From a virus, in IMG/VR virus record IMGVR_UViG_3300018018_000001, positions 117,622-181,621 of that record: a stretch of DNA of 64,000 nt; one strand, 5' to 3'. This document shows, piece by piece, positions 55,441-62,461 of the stretch. Position 1 is the first letter of the stretch. Each line of letters starts with the position of its first letter. A program made the position numbers and the translations under genes. The notes beneath the pieces were generated by a model. The model searched no databases. It was not told the origin of the DNA and saw nothing but the letters and a program-made list of their open reading frames with translations.

Positions 55441-56012
55441 TGCCTAAGATTCTTGATTTAATGAGAAAAAGATTTGGAAAGTTAGTTGTTATTGATAGGG
55501 GGAAAAGAAGAACTCCTAACGGGGCTATGTATTGGTTATGTAAATGCGATTGTGGAAAAGAGAAAGAAATTCCAAGTAGATGCTTGGTTACTGGAGATAG
55601 CAAGAGTTGTGGTTGTGCATACAAGCTTCCAGATGGTGAATCAATGTTTCGTGTTTATCTAGGTAGGATAAAGAGAAATGCTAAAATTCGTAATCTTTCT
55701 TTTCTCCTTTCTGACGAAGAGGTTAGGTCTCTTAGTAAACAAAACTGTCATTATTGCGGTTTAGAACCAAAACAAAAGGCTCATCAGAAATATTCTAATG
55801 GTGATTATATTTATAATGGTATTGATAGGATTAATAACTCCAAGGGATATGAAATTGAAAACGTGGTTCCATGTTGTGTAACATGCAATTATGCTAAAAA
55901 AGGAATGTCTTATGATGAATTTATTTTGTGGATAGATAGGGTGCATAATAATCTATCTAAAGTATTTGGGAAAAGAATGTCTGTAATTTCTTTTTTAAAG
56001 GAAAATAAGTGA
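55440..56012 (+). CDS. HNH homing endonuclease (third type)
   Basis: 190 residues. N-terminal domain KRFGKLVVIDRGKRR...YWLCKCDCGKEKEIPSRCLVTGDSKSCGC is the zinc-binding head common in phage HNH enzymes; then CHYCGLEPKQKA, YNGIDRINNSKGYEIENVVPCCVTCNYAKKGMSYDEF is the nuclease core. It fits exactly between two genes with 1- and 4-base overlaps. Confidence 0.88.
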   Translation: MPKILDLMRKRFGKLVVIDRGKRRTPNGAMYWLCKCDCGKEKEIPSRCLVTGDSKSCGCAYKLPDGESMFRVYLGRIKRNAKIRNLSFLLSDEEVRSLSKQNCHYCGLEPKQKAHQKYSNGDYIYNGIDRINNSKGYEIENVVPCCVTCNYAKKGMSYDEFILWIDRVHNNLSKVFGKRMSVISFLKENK

Positions 56013-56548
56013 TCCCTACTAGAATATTCTTTACCAAGGGTGTTGGATTCCATAAGGATCAGCTGATCTCTTTTGAAGCTGCCCTGAGGGATGCTAAGAT
56101 TGCTCCTTATAATTTGGTTAAGGTATCCAGTATCCTTCCCCCTAAGTGTGAGATAGTCAAGAGAGAGATAGGGATAGGTCTTCTTGCTCCAGGTCAAATT
56201 GTTAATGTAGTCTTGGCCAGGAATGAGGTTAAAGAGAATAGGAGGCTTATCTCTGCGGCTATTGGTGTGGCTATTCCAAAGGATAATCAGGTGCATGGAT
56301 ATTTATCGGAGCTTCATTCTGAGGGGTTAAATGAAAGAGAGTCCCGGGATTGGGCTGAAGATAGAGCTGCAGAATTGTTGGCTTCTACCCTTGGAATTCA
56401 GTTTAATTCGGATAAGGCTTGGGATGTTGATAAGGATATTTTCAGGATAGGCAAGAGGGTGGTTAAGACCAAAAGCATATGCCAGTCTGCGATTTGTAAA
56501 AAGAATTTGTGGACAACCGTAGTGGCAGCGGCTGTATTTGTTCCCTAA
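56009..56548 (+). CDS. Pyruvoyl-dependent arginine decarboxylase
   Basis: 179 residues from GTG 56009. NLVKVSSILPP holds the self-cleavage site: the chain is cut between Ser40 and Ser41 to form the pyruvoyl group. Also GVGFHKDQLISFEAALRDAKI, LLAPGQIVNVV and ISAAIGVAIPKD, as in archaeal and bacterial PvlArgDC. Converts arginine to agmatine plus CO2, the first step toward polyamines, which can neutralise packaged DNA or alter host physiology. Rare in a phage. It ends at a promoter box. Confidence 0.88.
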   Translation: MIPTRIFFTKGVGFHKDQLISFEAALRDAKIAPYNLVKVSSILPPKCEIVKREIGIGLLAPGQIVNVVLARNEVKENRRLISAAIGVAIPKDNQVHGYLSELHSEGLNERESRDWAEDRAAELLASTLGIQFNSDKAWDVDKDIFRIGKRVVKTKSICQSAICKKNLWTTVVAAAVFVP

Positions 56549-56578
56549 ACTTTTTATCTGTTTCTGCCGATAAGATAA
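56546..56578 (+). promoter_or_regulatory. Sigma-28 (FliA)-type promoter
   Basis: TAAACTTT at 56546 and GCCGATAA at 56566-56573 (12-base spacer); overlaps the decarboxylase stop. Nearly identical to the copy at 992, including GATAATTAA downstream. Confidence 0.78.
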
Positions 56579-56593
56579 TTAAGGGAAGGAATT

Positions 56594-56989
56594 ATGAATA
56601 GACAGGAAATGATTGACAATCTCATGTGGAATAGCGGGGGAACAGGATATGGAATTTGTTCTTTTTCCATTGCAGGGGCTATGATTTGGAATGACATGAG
56701 ACCCAAGACTCCAGAGGATGATTTGAAATCAGTGGTTGCCATTATGGAACCTAAGGATCTTTACACTGATGAGGAATTAGAGAAATTGGTAGCTTTTTCC
56801 AAGGAGAAAACAGCCCGGTATGATGAAATGTATAGGTGGCGAATGGGTTGTAATCTTATATTTATTGGGAAAAGTGAAAGGGTTGAGAAGGGTGAATTTT
56901 ATTGGCTCAGGAAAAGGCAATCCTGGAATATGGGACCTATGCATTCCAATACACTTGATGAAGCTTTAGAAGTAATGGGTAAAAATTAA
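56594..56989 (+). CDS. Hypothetical protein
   Basis: 131 residues behind a FliA-type promoter with GGAAGG. MIDNLMWNSGGTGYGICSFSIAGAMIWNDM, PEDDLKSVVAIMEPKDLYTDEELEKL. No family recognised; the Gly-rich start could bind a nucleotide, but no P-loop is present. Confidence 0.62.
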   Translation: MNRQEMIDNLMWNSGGTGYGICSFSIAGAMIWNDMRPKTPEDDLKSVVAIMEPKDLYTDEELEKLVAFSKEKTARYDEMYRWRMGCNLIFIGKSERVEKGEFYWLRKRQSWNMGPMHSNTLDEALEVMGKN

Positions 56990-57558
56990 TGGTAAAATTA
57001 TATAATCTATCATCCATTCCCTCTGAGGTTTTGATGCCTGTCCTCCAAATAGCCAAGAGAGCGGCTAAGTGCAGGGGAAATATCATTGTTAAAGTTACTA
57101 AAGGTGGGAGATACACTACATCCAAGGCTATTATGTGTAGTTGGGTTGCTAAATTTTTCTTATCCAAAAGGAGTTATACTAAATCAAGTGATAAAACCAA
57201 ACTTAAAAAGGGTAGAGTCTACACTGATGGGGGTTGCGTCATTATGTCTCCCCGGAGCAAGTCCGACCCACTGGAATTTGCTCTTAGTATATTTGAGACT
57301 GCTATTCATGAGTTTGCCCATATTCGTGACCGTCAAGATGGTAAAAGTTTTACGGATTATAACAAGATGTGGAAGAACAGGCCCCATGAGAGAAGAGCAG
57401 TGGCGGCTACTCAGGATGCTCTAAATGAAATTGAGAAACAAAAAATAAGAAAAGAGAAAAAAGATGAGGCGATATTGAATTTAGCTGTTGCATTGGAGGC
57501 AATGAAAAAAAAGAGAATCCAGGTAAAAATGAATCCTATTGTCATAATTCATATTTGA
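56989..57558 (+). CDS. Putative metallopeptidase (HExxH)
   Basis: 189 residues. IFETAIHEFAHIRDRQDGKSF has the HExxH zinc motif (HEFAH, about 108-112), and PHERRAVAATQDALNEI downstream carries a possible third ligand Glu. The N-terminal part is basic. C-terminal coiled part (EKQKIRKEKKDEAILNL). Third HExxH protein of the window; targets unknown. Confidence 0.7.
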   Translation: MVKLYNLSSIPSEVLMPVLQIAKRAAKCRGNIIVKVTKGGRYTTSKAIMCSWVAKFFLSKRSYTKSSDKTKLKKGRVYTDGGCVIMSPRSKSDPLEFALSIFETAIHEFAHIRDRQDGKSFTDYNKMWKNRPHERRAVAATQDALNEIEKQKIRKEKKDEAILNLAVALEAMKKKRIQVKMNPIVIIHI

Positions 57559-57884
57559 AAAATAAAAAGAAAAGAATTGATCAACAACGTAAAAATGATA
57601 AAATACTATTTAGTGAAATATTAGACCATTATGGTCATAAGTGTATTTGTGGAAGTATTGAACACTTAGTAGTAGATCATATTGGAGGTAAAAATAAAAT
57701 TCCATGTAAACGTCAAACAGGAGATACCCTTTGGAGATATCTTAAGAAAAATAATTTTCCACCAGGATTTAGAATTCTTTGTCATTCATGTAATATTATA
57801 GATGGATTTCTACGAAAGAATAAAAATCTTAGAATAAATGGAATTGATGATTTGATTAAATTAAGAGATATTGTAAGGAGGTAG
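57555..57884 (+). CDS. HNH homing endonuclease (DHYGH family, short)
   Basis: 109 residues from TTG 57555 (4-base overlap). The long basic N-terminus of its relatives is missing; the core is complete: ILDHYGHKCICGS, VDHIGGKN, YLKKNNFPPGFRILCHSCNIIDGFLR, RINGIDDLI. Probably active as a nuclease but with less DNA-binding surface. Confidence 0.85.
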   Translation: MKNKKKRIDQQRKNDKILFSEILDHYGHKCICGSIEHLVVDHIGGKNKIPCKRQTGDTLWRYLKKNNFPPGFRILCHSCNIIDGFLRKNKNLRINGIDDLIKLRDIVRR

Positions 57885-57888
57885 AAAA

Positions 57889-58083
57889 ATGGGTAATCCA
57901 CAATTCAAGATAACAATGATAATGGAAACCACTAAGGAACCTTTTAACAGGCAGGTGGAATATCTTACTAGAATGGATATGGCTATGATACTTTCAGACT
58001 TAATCAAAAGGCAAAAAGACATAAAGAAAGTTACAGTTATCGACTTTGAAAAGCTAGAGGTTAGGGATGAAAAAAAGGGTTAA
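57889..58083 (+). CDS. Small hypothetical protein
   Basis: 64 residues, ATG with AAGGAGG. FKITMIMETTKEPFNRQVEYLTRMDMAMILSDLIKRQKDIKKVTVIDFEKLEV has a beta-alpha-beta feel. No family recognised. Overlaps the next gene by 17 bases. Confidence 0.58.
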   Translation: MGNPQFKITMIMETTKEPFNRQVEYLTRMDMAMILSDLIKRQKDIKKVTVIDFEKLEVRDEKKG

Positions 58084-58474
58084 CCGAAGCCGGGTCAGGG
58101 TCTTACTGGAGGAATTCAATAGGTATCCTGAGATTATTATTCAATACCTGGAATCCTCTGTCTGTTTTACCTTCCCTGAATTGATAGATCCTATTGATAA
58201 AGGTGAATTTCACTGTATGTTTTCTTATGAAGGACTTTCTGAGGCTGAAGGAGACTTTAGATCTTTTATAATCAGAGCGGGTAATAAGTTAGGGGATTGT
58301 GATTTGGAAGAGGTGGCACATAAGTTTTTGATGAGTAGAAATGGAATCCCTGGATTCTGGAATCATTATCCCAAGGTGTTGGCTGATAAACTGGATAGGA
58401 TCTGCAGACGATTTCCTAAAGTATCTGTAAAAAGAAACACGGAGGGATTATTCTATTATGTCCAGACTAGATGA
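58067..58474 (+). CDS. Hypothetical protein
   Basis: 135 residues. RVRVLLEEFNRYPEIIIQYLESSVCFTFPELIDPIDKGEFHCMFSYEGLSEAEGDFRSFIIRAGNKLG. Basic N-terminus, mixed alpha-beta body. No family recognised. Overlaps the next start by 17 bases. Confidence 0.62.
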   Translation: MKKRVNRSRVRVLLEEFNRYPEIIIQYLESSVCFTFPELIDPIDKGEFHCMFSYEGLSEAEGDFRSFIIRAGNKLGDCDLEEVAHKFLMSRNGIPGFWNHYPKVLADKLDRICRRFPKVSVKRNTEGLFYYVQTR

Positions 58475-58948
58475 AGAATTTGATATTGTGAGAGAGACAG
58501 ATTTCTTCCTGGCCATTACCACTTTAAAGGTTGGCCTAATAGATGCTATCTTTGGTCCTCAGGGTGGTATCTTTATTTTGGATGATCGTGAATGTCTTGT
58601 CTATCATAGACCTCATTCAAAATATAGAGGAATCTATCTATCAGTTGATAACATTATGAGCTTCCATTGGAAATGGCTCATAGACCGATTTAAAAGAGCC
58701 GTGGACGTTACCCCCCTAAAGAAACTCCTAAACCTTCTCAGGATTCTGCCGATAAGACAAGTAAGAGTAAAAGCCTGGATGATCAGATTTCAGATCTTTG
58801 TGACCATTGTACTCTTGGTAGGTGTTCAGGCCCATGTGATGAATATTCAAGATTACTTGATGAGGATAGTAAAAAGAAAAAGACACCTAAAGAAAGATTT
58901 GGAACAATGGAGTTTGATTCAGATGGTAAATCCCATATGAATGACTAA
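58458..58948 (+). pseudogene. Hypothetical protein gene with an apparent -1 frameshift
   Basis: The first frame gives LDEEFDIVRETDFFLAITTLKVGLIDAIFG...NIMSFHWKWLIDRF, then from about 58698 it turns into unlikely sequence and ends at 58940. The -1 frame from about 58694 continues more naturally (PPKETPKPSQDSADK, then CDHCTLGRCSGPCDEY, acidic tail) to TAA 58946-58948. A missing base in the A-run of TTTAAAAGAG (58689-58698) would join them. It may be a mutation, a sequence error or programmed shifting. No family recognised. Confidence 0.5.
58729..58760 (+). promoter_or_regulatory. Sigma-28 (FliA)-type promoter match inside a gene
   Basis: TAAACCTT at 58729 and GCCGATAA at 58748-58755 (11-base spacer). 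It lies in coding sequence (encoding PKPSQDSADK) and may be accidental. Confidence 0.35.
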
Positions 58949-58965
58949 GTAGGAGGCCAGGTCAA

Positions 58966-59163
58966 ATGGATAAGGGAGTTTGTCCATATTGTGGTAAAGA
59001 ATTTGAGGTTGGCAAGGGGGATTATGGTTATGGAATGCTATGTCCTCATTGCAAGAGAAAGATAGATGTATTTCCTGACCCAGTTTGGATTGAAACCAGT
59101 TGGGGAACTTTAGGAGTATCAAAACATTTTCTTTCAGATGTAATTGGAGGATTAAACAAATGA
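58966..59163 (+). CDS. Small zinc-ribbon protein
   Basis: 65 residues. CPYCGKEFEVGKGDYGYGMLCPHCKRKIDV (about 6-35) is a clear zinc ribbon. Acts probably as a nucleic acid or protein adapter. 4-base overlap with the next gene. Confidence 0.65.
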   Translation: MDKGVCPYCGKEFEVGKGDYGYGMLCPHCKRKIDVFPDPVWIETSWGTLGVSKHFLSDVIGGLNK

Positions 59164-59471
59164 AGATTGATGCAAGTGATTTTCTGCCTATTGTTCCCCA
59201 GTGCATGGGTTGTTCTAAGGTTGACCCTCAAGATTTGCCCGATACCAAACCTGTTGAGATTATTGAGGTTCCCATGAATGTATCCCCGGAAATGCCTAAG
59301 CCTGTTTTGGAAGTGCCTGAGACAAGAAGGTGCATGACTTTTCTCAGCCCGGAATCTAAATGGATGAATGGCCGAAAATGCCCTGTGGCTACCCATCTTG
59401 CGAAAGAGGAAAAGAAAGAAGTTAAATACGTGGACCCGATTAAGAAATCCAAGAGAAGTATGGGGAAATAA
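59160..59471 (+). CDS. Hypothetical protein with Pro-rich middle
   Basis: 103 residues from ATG 59160. CMGCSKVD near 19-24, then a Pro-, Val- and Glu-rich stretch (DTKPVEIIEVPMNVSPEMPKPVLEVPE) and RRCMTFLSPESKWMNGRKCPVATH. Cysteines may bind metal. No family recognised. Confidence 0.58.
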   Translation: MKIDASDFLPIVPQCMGCSKVDPQDLPDTKPVEIIEVPMNVSPEMPKPVLEVPETRRCMTFLSPESKWMNGRKCPVATHLAKEEKKEVKYVDPIKKSKRSMGK

Positions 59472-59933
59472 TTGGATAGTAGAATAAAGAAATATAGAAA
59501 TAATCATCCAGAAAAGGTTAAAAAGTGGAAAAAAGACCACTATAAAAATAATAAAGAAAAAATTCTCAAGAGAATGAAGGAGTGGTATTGGAAACTATGG
59601 TTAGATACAATAGATCATTATGGGGGTAAGTGTTCTTGTTGTGGGGAAAGTAACCCAATGTTTCTAACTATGGATCATATTAATAATGATGGATACATTT
59701 GGAGAAGAAATATTTATAAGGAAAGAGGGTATAATAATAAAAGAGGAACACGTGGAGTAAGCACTACAGTACATTTAATTTGGATTAGAAAGAATAATTA
59801 TCCTAAAGATTTACAGTTATTATGCTTTAATTGTAATTGTGGTAAAAATAGAAATAAGGGGGTTTGCCCTCATTATGGGATAATAGAATATTTGGAACAG
59901 ATTAGGAGAGAAAATGAAAAAGCAAAAGATTGA
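59472..59933 (+). CDS. HNH-type endonuclease (divergent)
   Basis: 153 residues from TTG 59472, straight after the previous stop. Basic start, then TIDHYGGKCSCCGES, LTMDHINNDG, WIRKNNYPKDLQLLCFNCNCGKNRNKGVCPH. Core matches the DHYG family, but the C-terminal end differs. AT-rich like the other mobile genes. Overlaps the next gene by 20 bases. Confidence 0.85.
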   Translation: MDSRIKKYRNNHPEKVKKWKKDHYKNNKEKILKRMKEWYWKLWLDTIDHYGGKCSCCGESNPMFLTMDHINNDGYIWRRNIYKERGYNNKRGTRGVSTTVHLIWIRKNNYPKDLQLLCFNCNCGKNRNKGVCPHYGIIEYLEQIRRENEKAKD

Positions 59934-60075
59934 TGGACCCCACAAGTGCCTTGGTTGTGATAAGCGTATTCCCAGAAGATATGCTGAAAGCCATAAGAAA
60001 GATTGCCCTCATACCAATTTGACTGAGACTGTAAAGAGATTGCAAGAGAAAGGTTTTAGAGGGAGGGGAGAATGA
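59914..60075 (+). CDS. Small zinc-finger-like protein
   Basis: 53 residues from ATG 59914, inside the end of the HNH gene with GGAGAG upstream. HKCLGCDKRIPRRYAESHKKDCPH has a C2HC-like set. Basic. No family recognised. Confidence 0.55.
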   Translation: MKKQKIDGPHKCLGCDKRIPRRYAESHKKDCPHTNLTETVKRLQEKGFRGRGE

Positions 60076-60185
60076 TTTATTTATTAATTTCTATGACTAT
60101 CATTGGTTTGGGTCTTTATTTTATCCTGATTGCAAGGTCTGGATCTGATGAACATGTACCCCATCCTGAGGAGAAAAGATCATGA
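60072..60185 (+). CDS. Small membrane protein
   Basis: 37 residues (ATGA overlap). One helix, MIYLLISMTIIGLGLYFILIA, then SGSDEHVPHPEEKRS. Single membrane anchor. No family recognised. Confidence 0.5.
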   Translation: MIYLLISMTIIGLGLYFILIARSGSDEHVPHPEEKRS

Positions 60186-60319
60186 ATAGGAAAGATAAAA
60201 ATCTAAAAAGGGCAAGACTGTCTGAGGGTAAAGTTTATGCTACAGCAGTTGATCCCAAGAGGAATCGAAGGAAACGGAAAACTAAAAAAGGAAAAATAAT
60301 ACTATTTAGAGATTTCTGA
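60182..60319 (+). CDS. Small very basic protein
   Basis: 45 residues (ATGA overlap). DKNLKRARLSEGK...DPKRNRRKRKTKKGK, about one third Lys and Arg; nucleic acid binding likely. No family recognised. Confidence 0.48.
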   Translation: MNRKDKNLKRARLSEGKVYATAVDPKRNRRKRKTKKGKIILFRDF

Positions 60320-60320
60320 T

Positions 60321-60703
60321 ATGTCTATAAAAATAGAAAAAGTTTGTGAGGATTGTAATTCTTTATATACTCCTACAAGTAATCATCAAAAGAGATGTAT
60401 TTCTTGCAGAAGAAAAAGAAAGAATTATAATAGAAAATGTTACTATCAAAAAAATAGAAAGAAATTATTAGCTAATGTGCTGCTACTGAAAATCTTGGGG
60501 TAGACCACATTGGTGGGTATGATGGTAAAAGTCCAAGAGGTAAAACAAAACTCTGGATATGGCTTAAGAAAAATAATTTTCCTCCTGGGTTCCGAATTCT
60601 TTGTGATAGATGTAACTTTTTAGATGGGCAACTTCGTAATCATCCTGCTTTAGGGGTTAATGGAATTGATGACTTAATTAGATTAAAGAAGTTGGATAAG
60701 TGA
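60321..60703 (+). pseudogene. HNH homing endonuclease remnant (DHYGH family)
   Basis: The first part (CEDCNSLYTPTSNHQKRCISC...KNRKKLLAN) and the last part in another frame (ATENLGVDHIGG, WLKKNNFPPGFRILCDRCNFLDGQLR, GVNGIDDLIRL) belong to one HNH gene, but the DHYG-C-x2-C block between them is gone and the frame changes near 60475. A short deletion explains this. The nuclease is expected to be inactive. Confidence 0.82.
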
Positions 60704-60715
60704 CAGAAAATGTCA
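60701..60715 (+). promoter_or_regulatory. TGACA palindrome upstream of FliA-type promoter
   Basis: TGACA-GAAAA-TGTCA, ending 13 bases before the TAAA box at 60729. A slightly altered copy of the palindromes at 4488, 5228 and 54630. Confidence 0.5.
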
Positions 60716-60728
60716 CTAAAGAAATAGC

Positions 60729-60761
60729 TAAACTTTCTCCTTGGATATGCCGAAGAGATAT
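60729..60761 (+). promoter_or_regulatory. Sigma-28 (FliA)-type promoter
   Basis: TAAACTTT at 60729 and GCCGAAGA at 60749-60756 (12-base spacer), then GATATATAAAGGGAGAGG and ATG 60778. Confidence 0.73.
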
Positions 60762-60777
60762 ATAAAGGGAGAGGAAA

Positions 60778-61152
60778 ATGAAACTGGATTTTAATGATAT
60801 TCTAATCGGAATCAAATCAGGAAGATATACAAATCAGAGAGTTCTACCTTTGAAAGTGTATGATAAATCAAAGTATTCTGATTATAATCAGGACGAAAAG
60901 TTATTTTTCCTGGAGCAGGAAAGAGTAGATAGCTTATTCTTTTTTGACTGCCGGAAAGCTTTTGAAGGGTATATTCAACATTTGACTAATGACCAATGGA
61001 AATTGGTTTTAGATTATATCCTATCAGGAATTACAGGAGTTACCCGTGAAGGTCTTCTTACCAAGTTATCTGAATTTGCACCATTGGCCGAACAATTCTT
61101 ATTTATGAATCGGACAAGGAGAGTTCATCGAAGTAGAGAATTGAGTTTATGA
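60778..61152 (+). CDS. Hypothetical protein
   Basis: 124 residues behind a FliA-type promoter. DFNDILIGIKSGRYTNQRVLPLKVYDKS, FFLEQERVDSLFFFDCRKAFEGYIQHL, then helices. No family recognised. 4-base overlap with the next gene. Confidence 0.62.
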   Translation: MKLDFNDILIGIKSGRYTNQRVLPLKVYDKSKYSDYNQDEKLFFLEQERVDSLFFFDCRKAFEGYIQHLTNDQWKLVLDYILSGITGVTREGLLTKLSEFAPLAEQFLFMNRTRRVHRSRELSL

Positions 61153-61307
61153 CTTGGAGAGAATCCGGAGTAGTACTTGGAAAAAGGTGGGAAAATGAGA
61201 TGAGGGAATTCCGGACCAAAAAATTACCTCCCGAAAGACTGCCTCTCATTGCTGCAGGTCTTTCATTACTTCGGATTCTCAGAGGGAAATATGAAAACTG
61301 TAGATGA
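61149..61307 (+). CDS. Small basic hypothetical protein
   Basis: 52 residues (ATGA overlap). TWRESGVVLGKRWENEMREFRTKKLPPERLPLIAAGLSLLRILRG. Basic helices. No family recognised; overlaps the next gene by 17 bases. Confidence 0.5.
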   Translation: MTWRESGVVLGKRWENEMREFRTKKLPPERLPLIAAGLSLLRILRGKYENCR

Positions 61308-61554
61308 AATTATTTCCTCTTGGTCTGCCAGTGAGAGGGAGAAATTTTCTGACTTGATTAAGGAATGTAAGGAAAGAGAGAAAAATATTAATGAGTGCTC
61401 TAGCGGTATGAGAATTTTTCTAGCAGATCTTGACGATGAGATCAAGCATTTTTTAGAGGTTAATGAAACTTTGAAAAAAGAGTCCCAAAATCTTTTGGAA
61501 ACATGCCTTGAGACTCTTTTAAAAATTTCTCCAGCGGGAAAGGTTCCTAATTGA
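61291..61554 (+). CDS. Hypothetical helical protein
   Basis: 87 residues from ATG 61291. TVDEIISSWSASEREKFSDLIKECKEREKNI and DLDDEIKHFLEVNETLKKESQNLLETCLETLLKI: two charged coiled-coil-like helices. No family recognised. Confidence 0.6.
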   Translation: MKTVDEIISSWSASEREKFSDLIKECKEREKNINECSSGMRIFLADLDDEIKHFLEVNETLKKESQNLLETCLETLLKISPAGKVPN

Positions 61555-61555
61555 A

Positions 61556-61924
61556 ATGAGAACAATTATTTTTCTTATGGGAATATTTCTTATGACAAGC
61601 ATATGCCAAGCGGCAGATCCCTGGAGTGAGCGGGATAAATACCTGGAGGCCACTTACTTTGTATTCCATCTTACAGATTGGGCGCAGACAAGAGATATAG
61701 AATCCCGCTCAAATGAGGGGTATTATGAAACTAATAAAGTATTGGGTAAACACCCCTCACTGGATCAAGTGAATGGATATTTTATTGCAACTGGTCTTCT
61801 TCACCTGGGGATTGTTCATTTATTGCCGAAAGAATATCGTCCATGGTTCCAGATCATTACTATTGGGGTTGAGGTTGGTTGTGATGTTCATAATTATTCT
61901 GCTGGAGTAAGACTTAAGTTTTAA
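61556..61924 (+). CDS. Secreted or membrane-linked hypothetical protein
   Basis: 122 residues. Signal MRTIIFLMGIFLMTSICQAA. Mature part: RDKYLEATYFVFHLTDWAQTRDIESR...YYETNKVLGKHPSLDQVNGYFIATGLLHLGIVHLLPKEYRPWFQIITIGVEVGCDVHNYSAGVRL, a hydrophobic body with several helices. The D-W-x-Q-T...E-x-N...LG pattern also occurs in exported phage proteins of unknown role. Confidence 0.65.
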   Translation: MRTIIFLMGIFLMTSICQAADPWSERDKYLEATYFVFHLTDWAQTRDIESRSNEGYYETNKVLGKHPSLDQVNGYFIATGLLHLGIVHLLPKEYRPWFQIITIGVEVGCDVHNYSAGVRLKF

Positions 61925-61949
61925 AATAAAAATAAGAAAGGAGAAGAGT

Positions 61950-62309
61950 ATGAAGAAATTAGCATTACTGTTGGTGGTGGTTTTGATTTTAGCTTTTGGG
62001 TATACGAAAGCGGAAGCGGCCCGATACAAGATTATGGACAATAAGGGTGGTGTCAGTTTCTACTTGGATGGAAGCAGTATCATGAATGAGAAAAATGAAT
62101 TTGTTAGCAATACTGGGGTGGTTATGACCCATTCTAATAAATTCATGATGTCTCAATCGCAACCGGGATGGCTACCTGTTATTTGGATAATGATTCCTTA
62201 TCAGAATGATGTTATTTTCTTAAGGGCTATGATTGACAATGATAAGGGAACCTATAGGTTATACACTGTAGGGAATAGAATTTGGGGGAAGCTTGTGAGG
62301 GTCCAGTGA
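61950..62309 (+). CDS. Secreted hypothetical protein
   Basis: 119 residues, ATG with AAGGAGAAG. Signal MKKLALLLVVVLILAFGYTKAEAA. Mature part YKIMDNKGGVSFYLDGSSIMNEKNEFVSNTGVVMTH has a beta-domain look, with WGKLVRVQ at the end. Periplasmic or surface role inferred. Confidence 0.65.
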   Translation: MKKLALLLVVVLILAFGYTKAEAARYKIMDNKGGVSFYLDGSSIMNEKNEFVSNTGVVMTHSNKFMMSQSQPGWLPVIWIMIPYQNDVIFLRAMIDNDKGTYRLYTVGNRIWGKLVRVQ

Positions 62310-62449
62310 TAAGATTTATCCTTTTGGTCATAATATTTTGCTTGACTTTTTCTTGTGCAAGCGTTAAGATGATCAAAGATTGTCCAGATGCATATTTGAT
62401 TGACCGAAATGGAATGGAAAGACAGGAATTAAAGATCATATGCTGGTAA
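62306..62449 (+). CDS. Small lipoprotein
   Basis: 47 residues from GTG 62306 (4-base overlap). Lipobox FSC (Cys17) in ILLVIIFCLTFSCAS. Mature part has CPDAYLIDRNG and a final CW. Envelope role inferred. Confidence 0.55.
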   Translation: MIRFILLVIIFCLTFSCASVKMIKDCPDAYLIDRNGMERQELKIICW

Positions 62450-62461
62450 GGAGGTAGAGAG

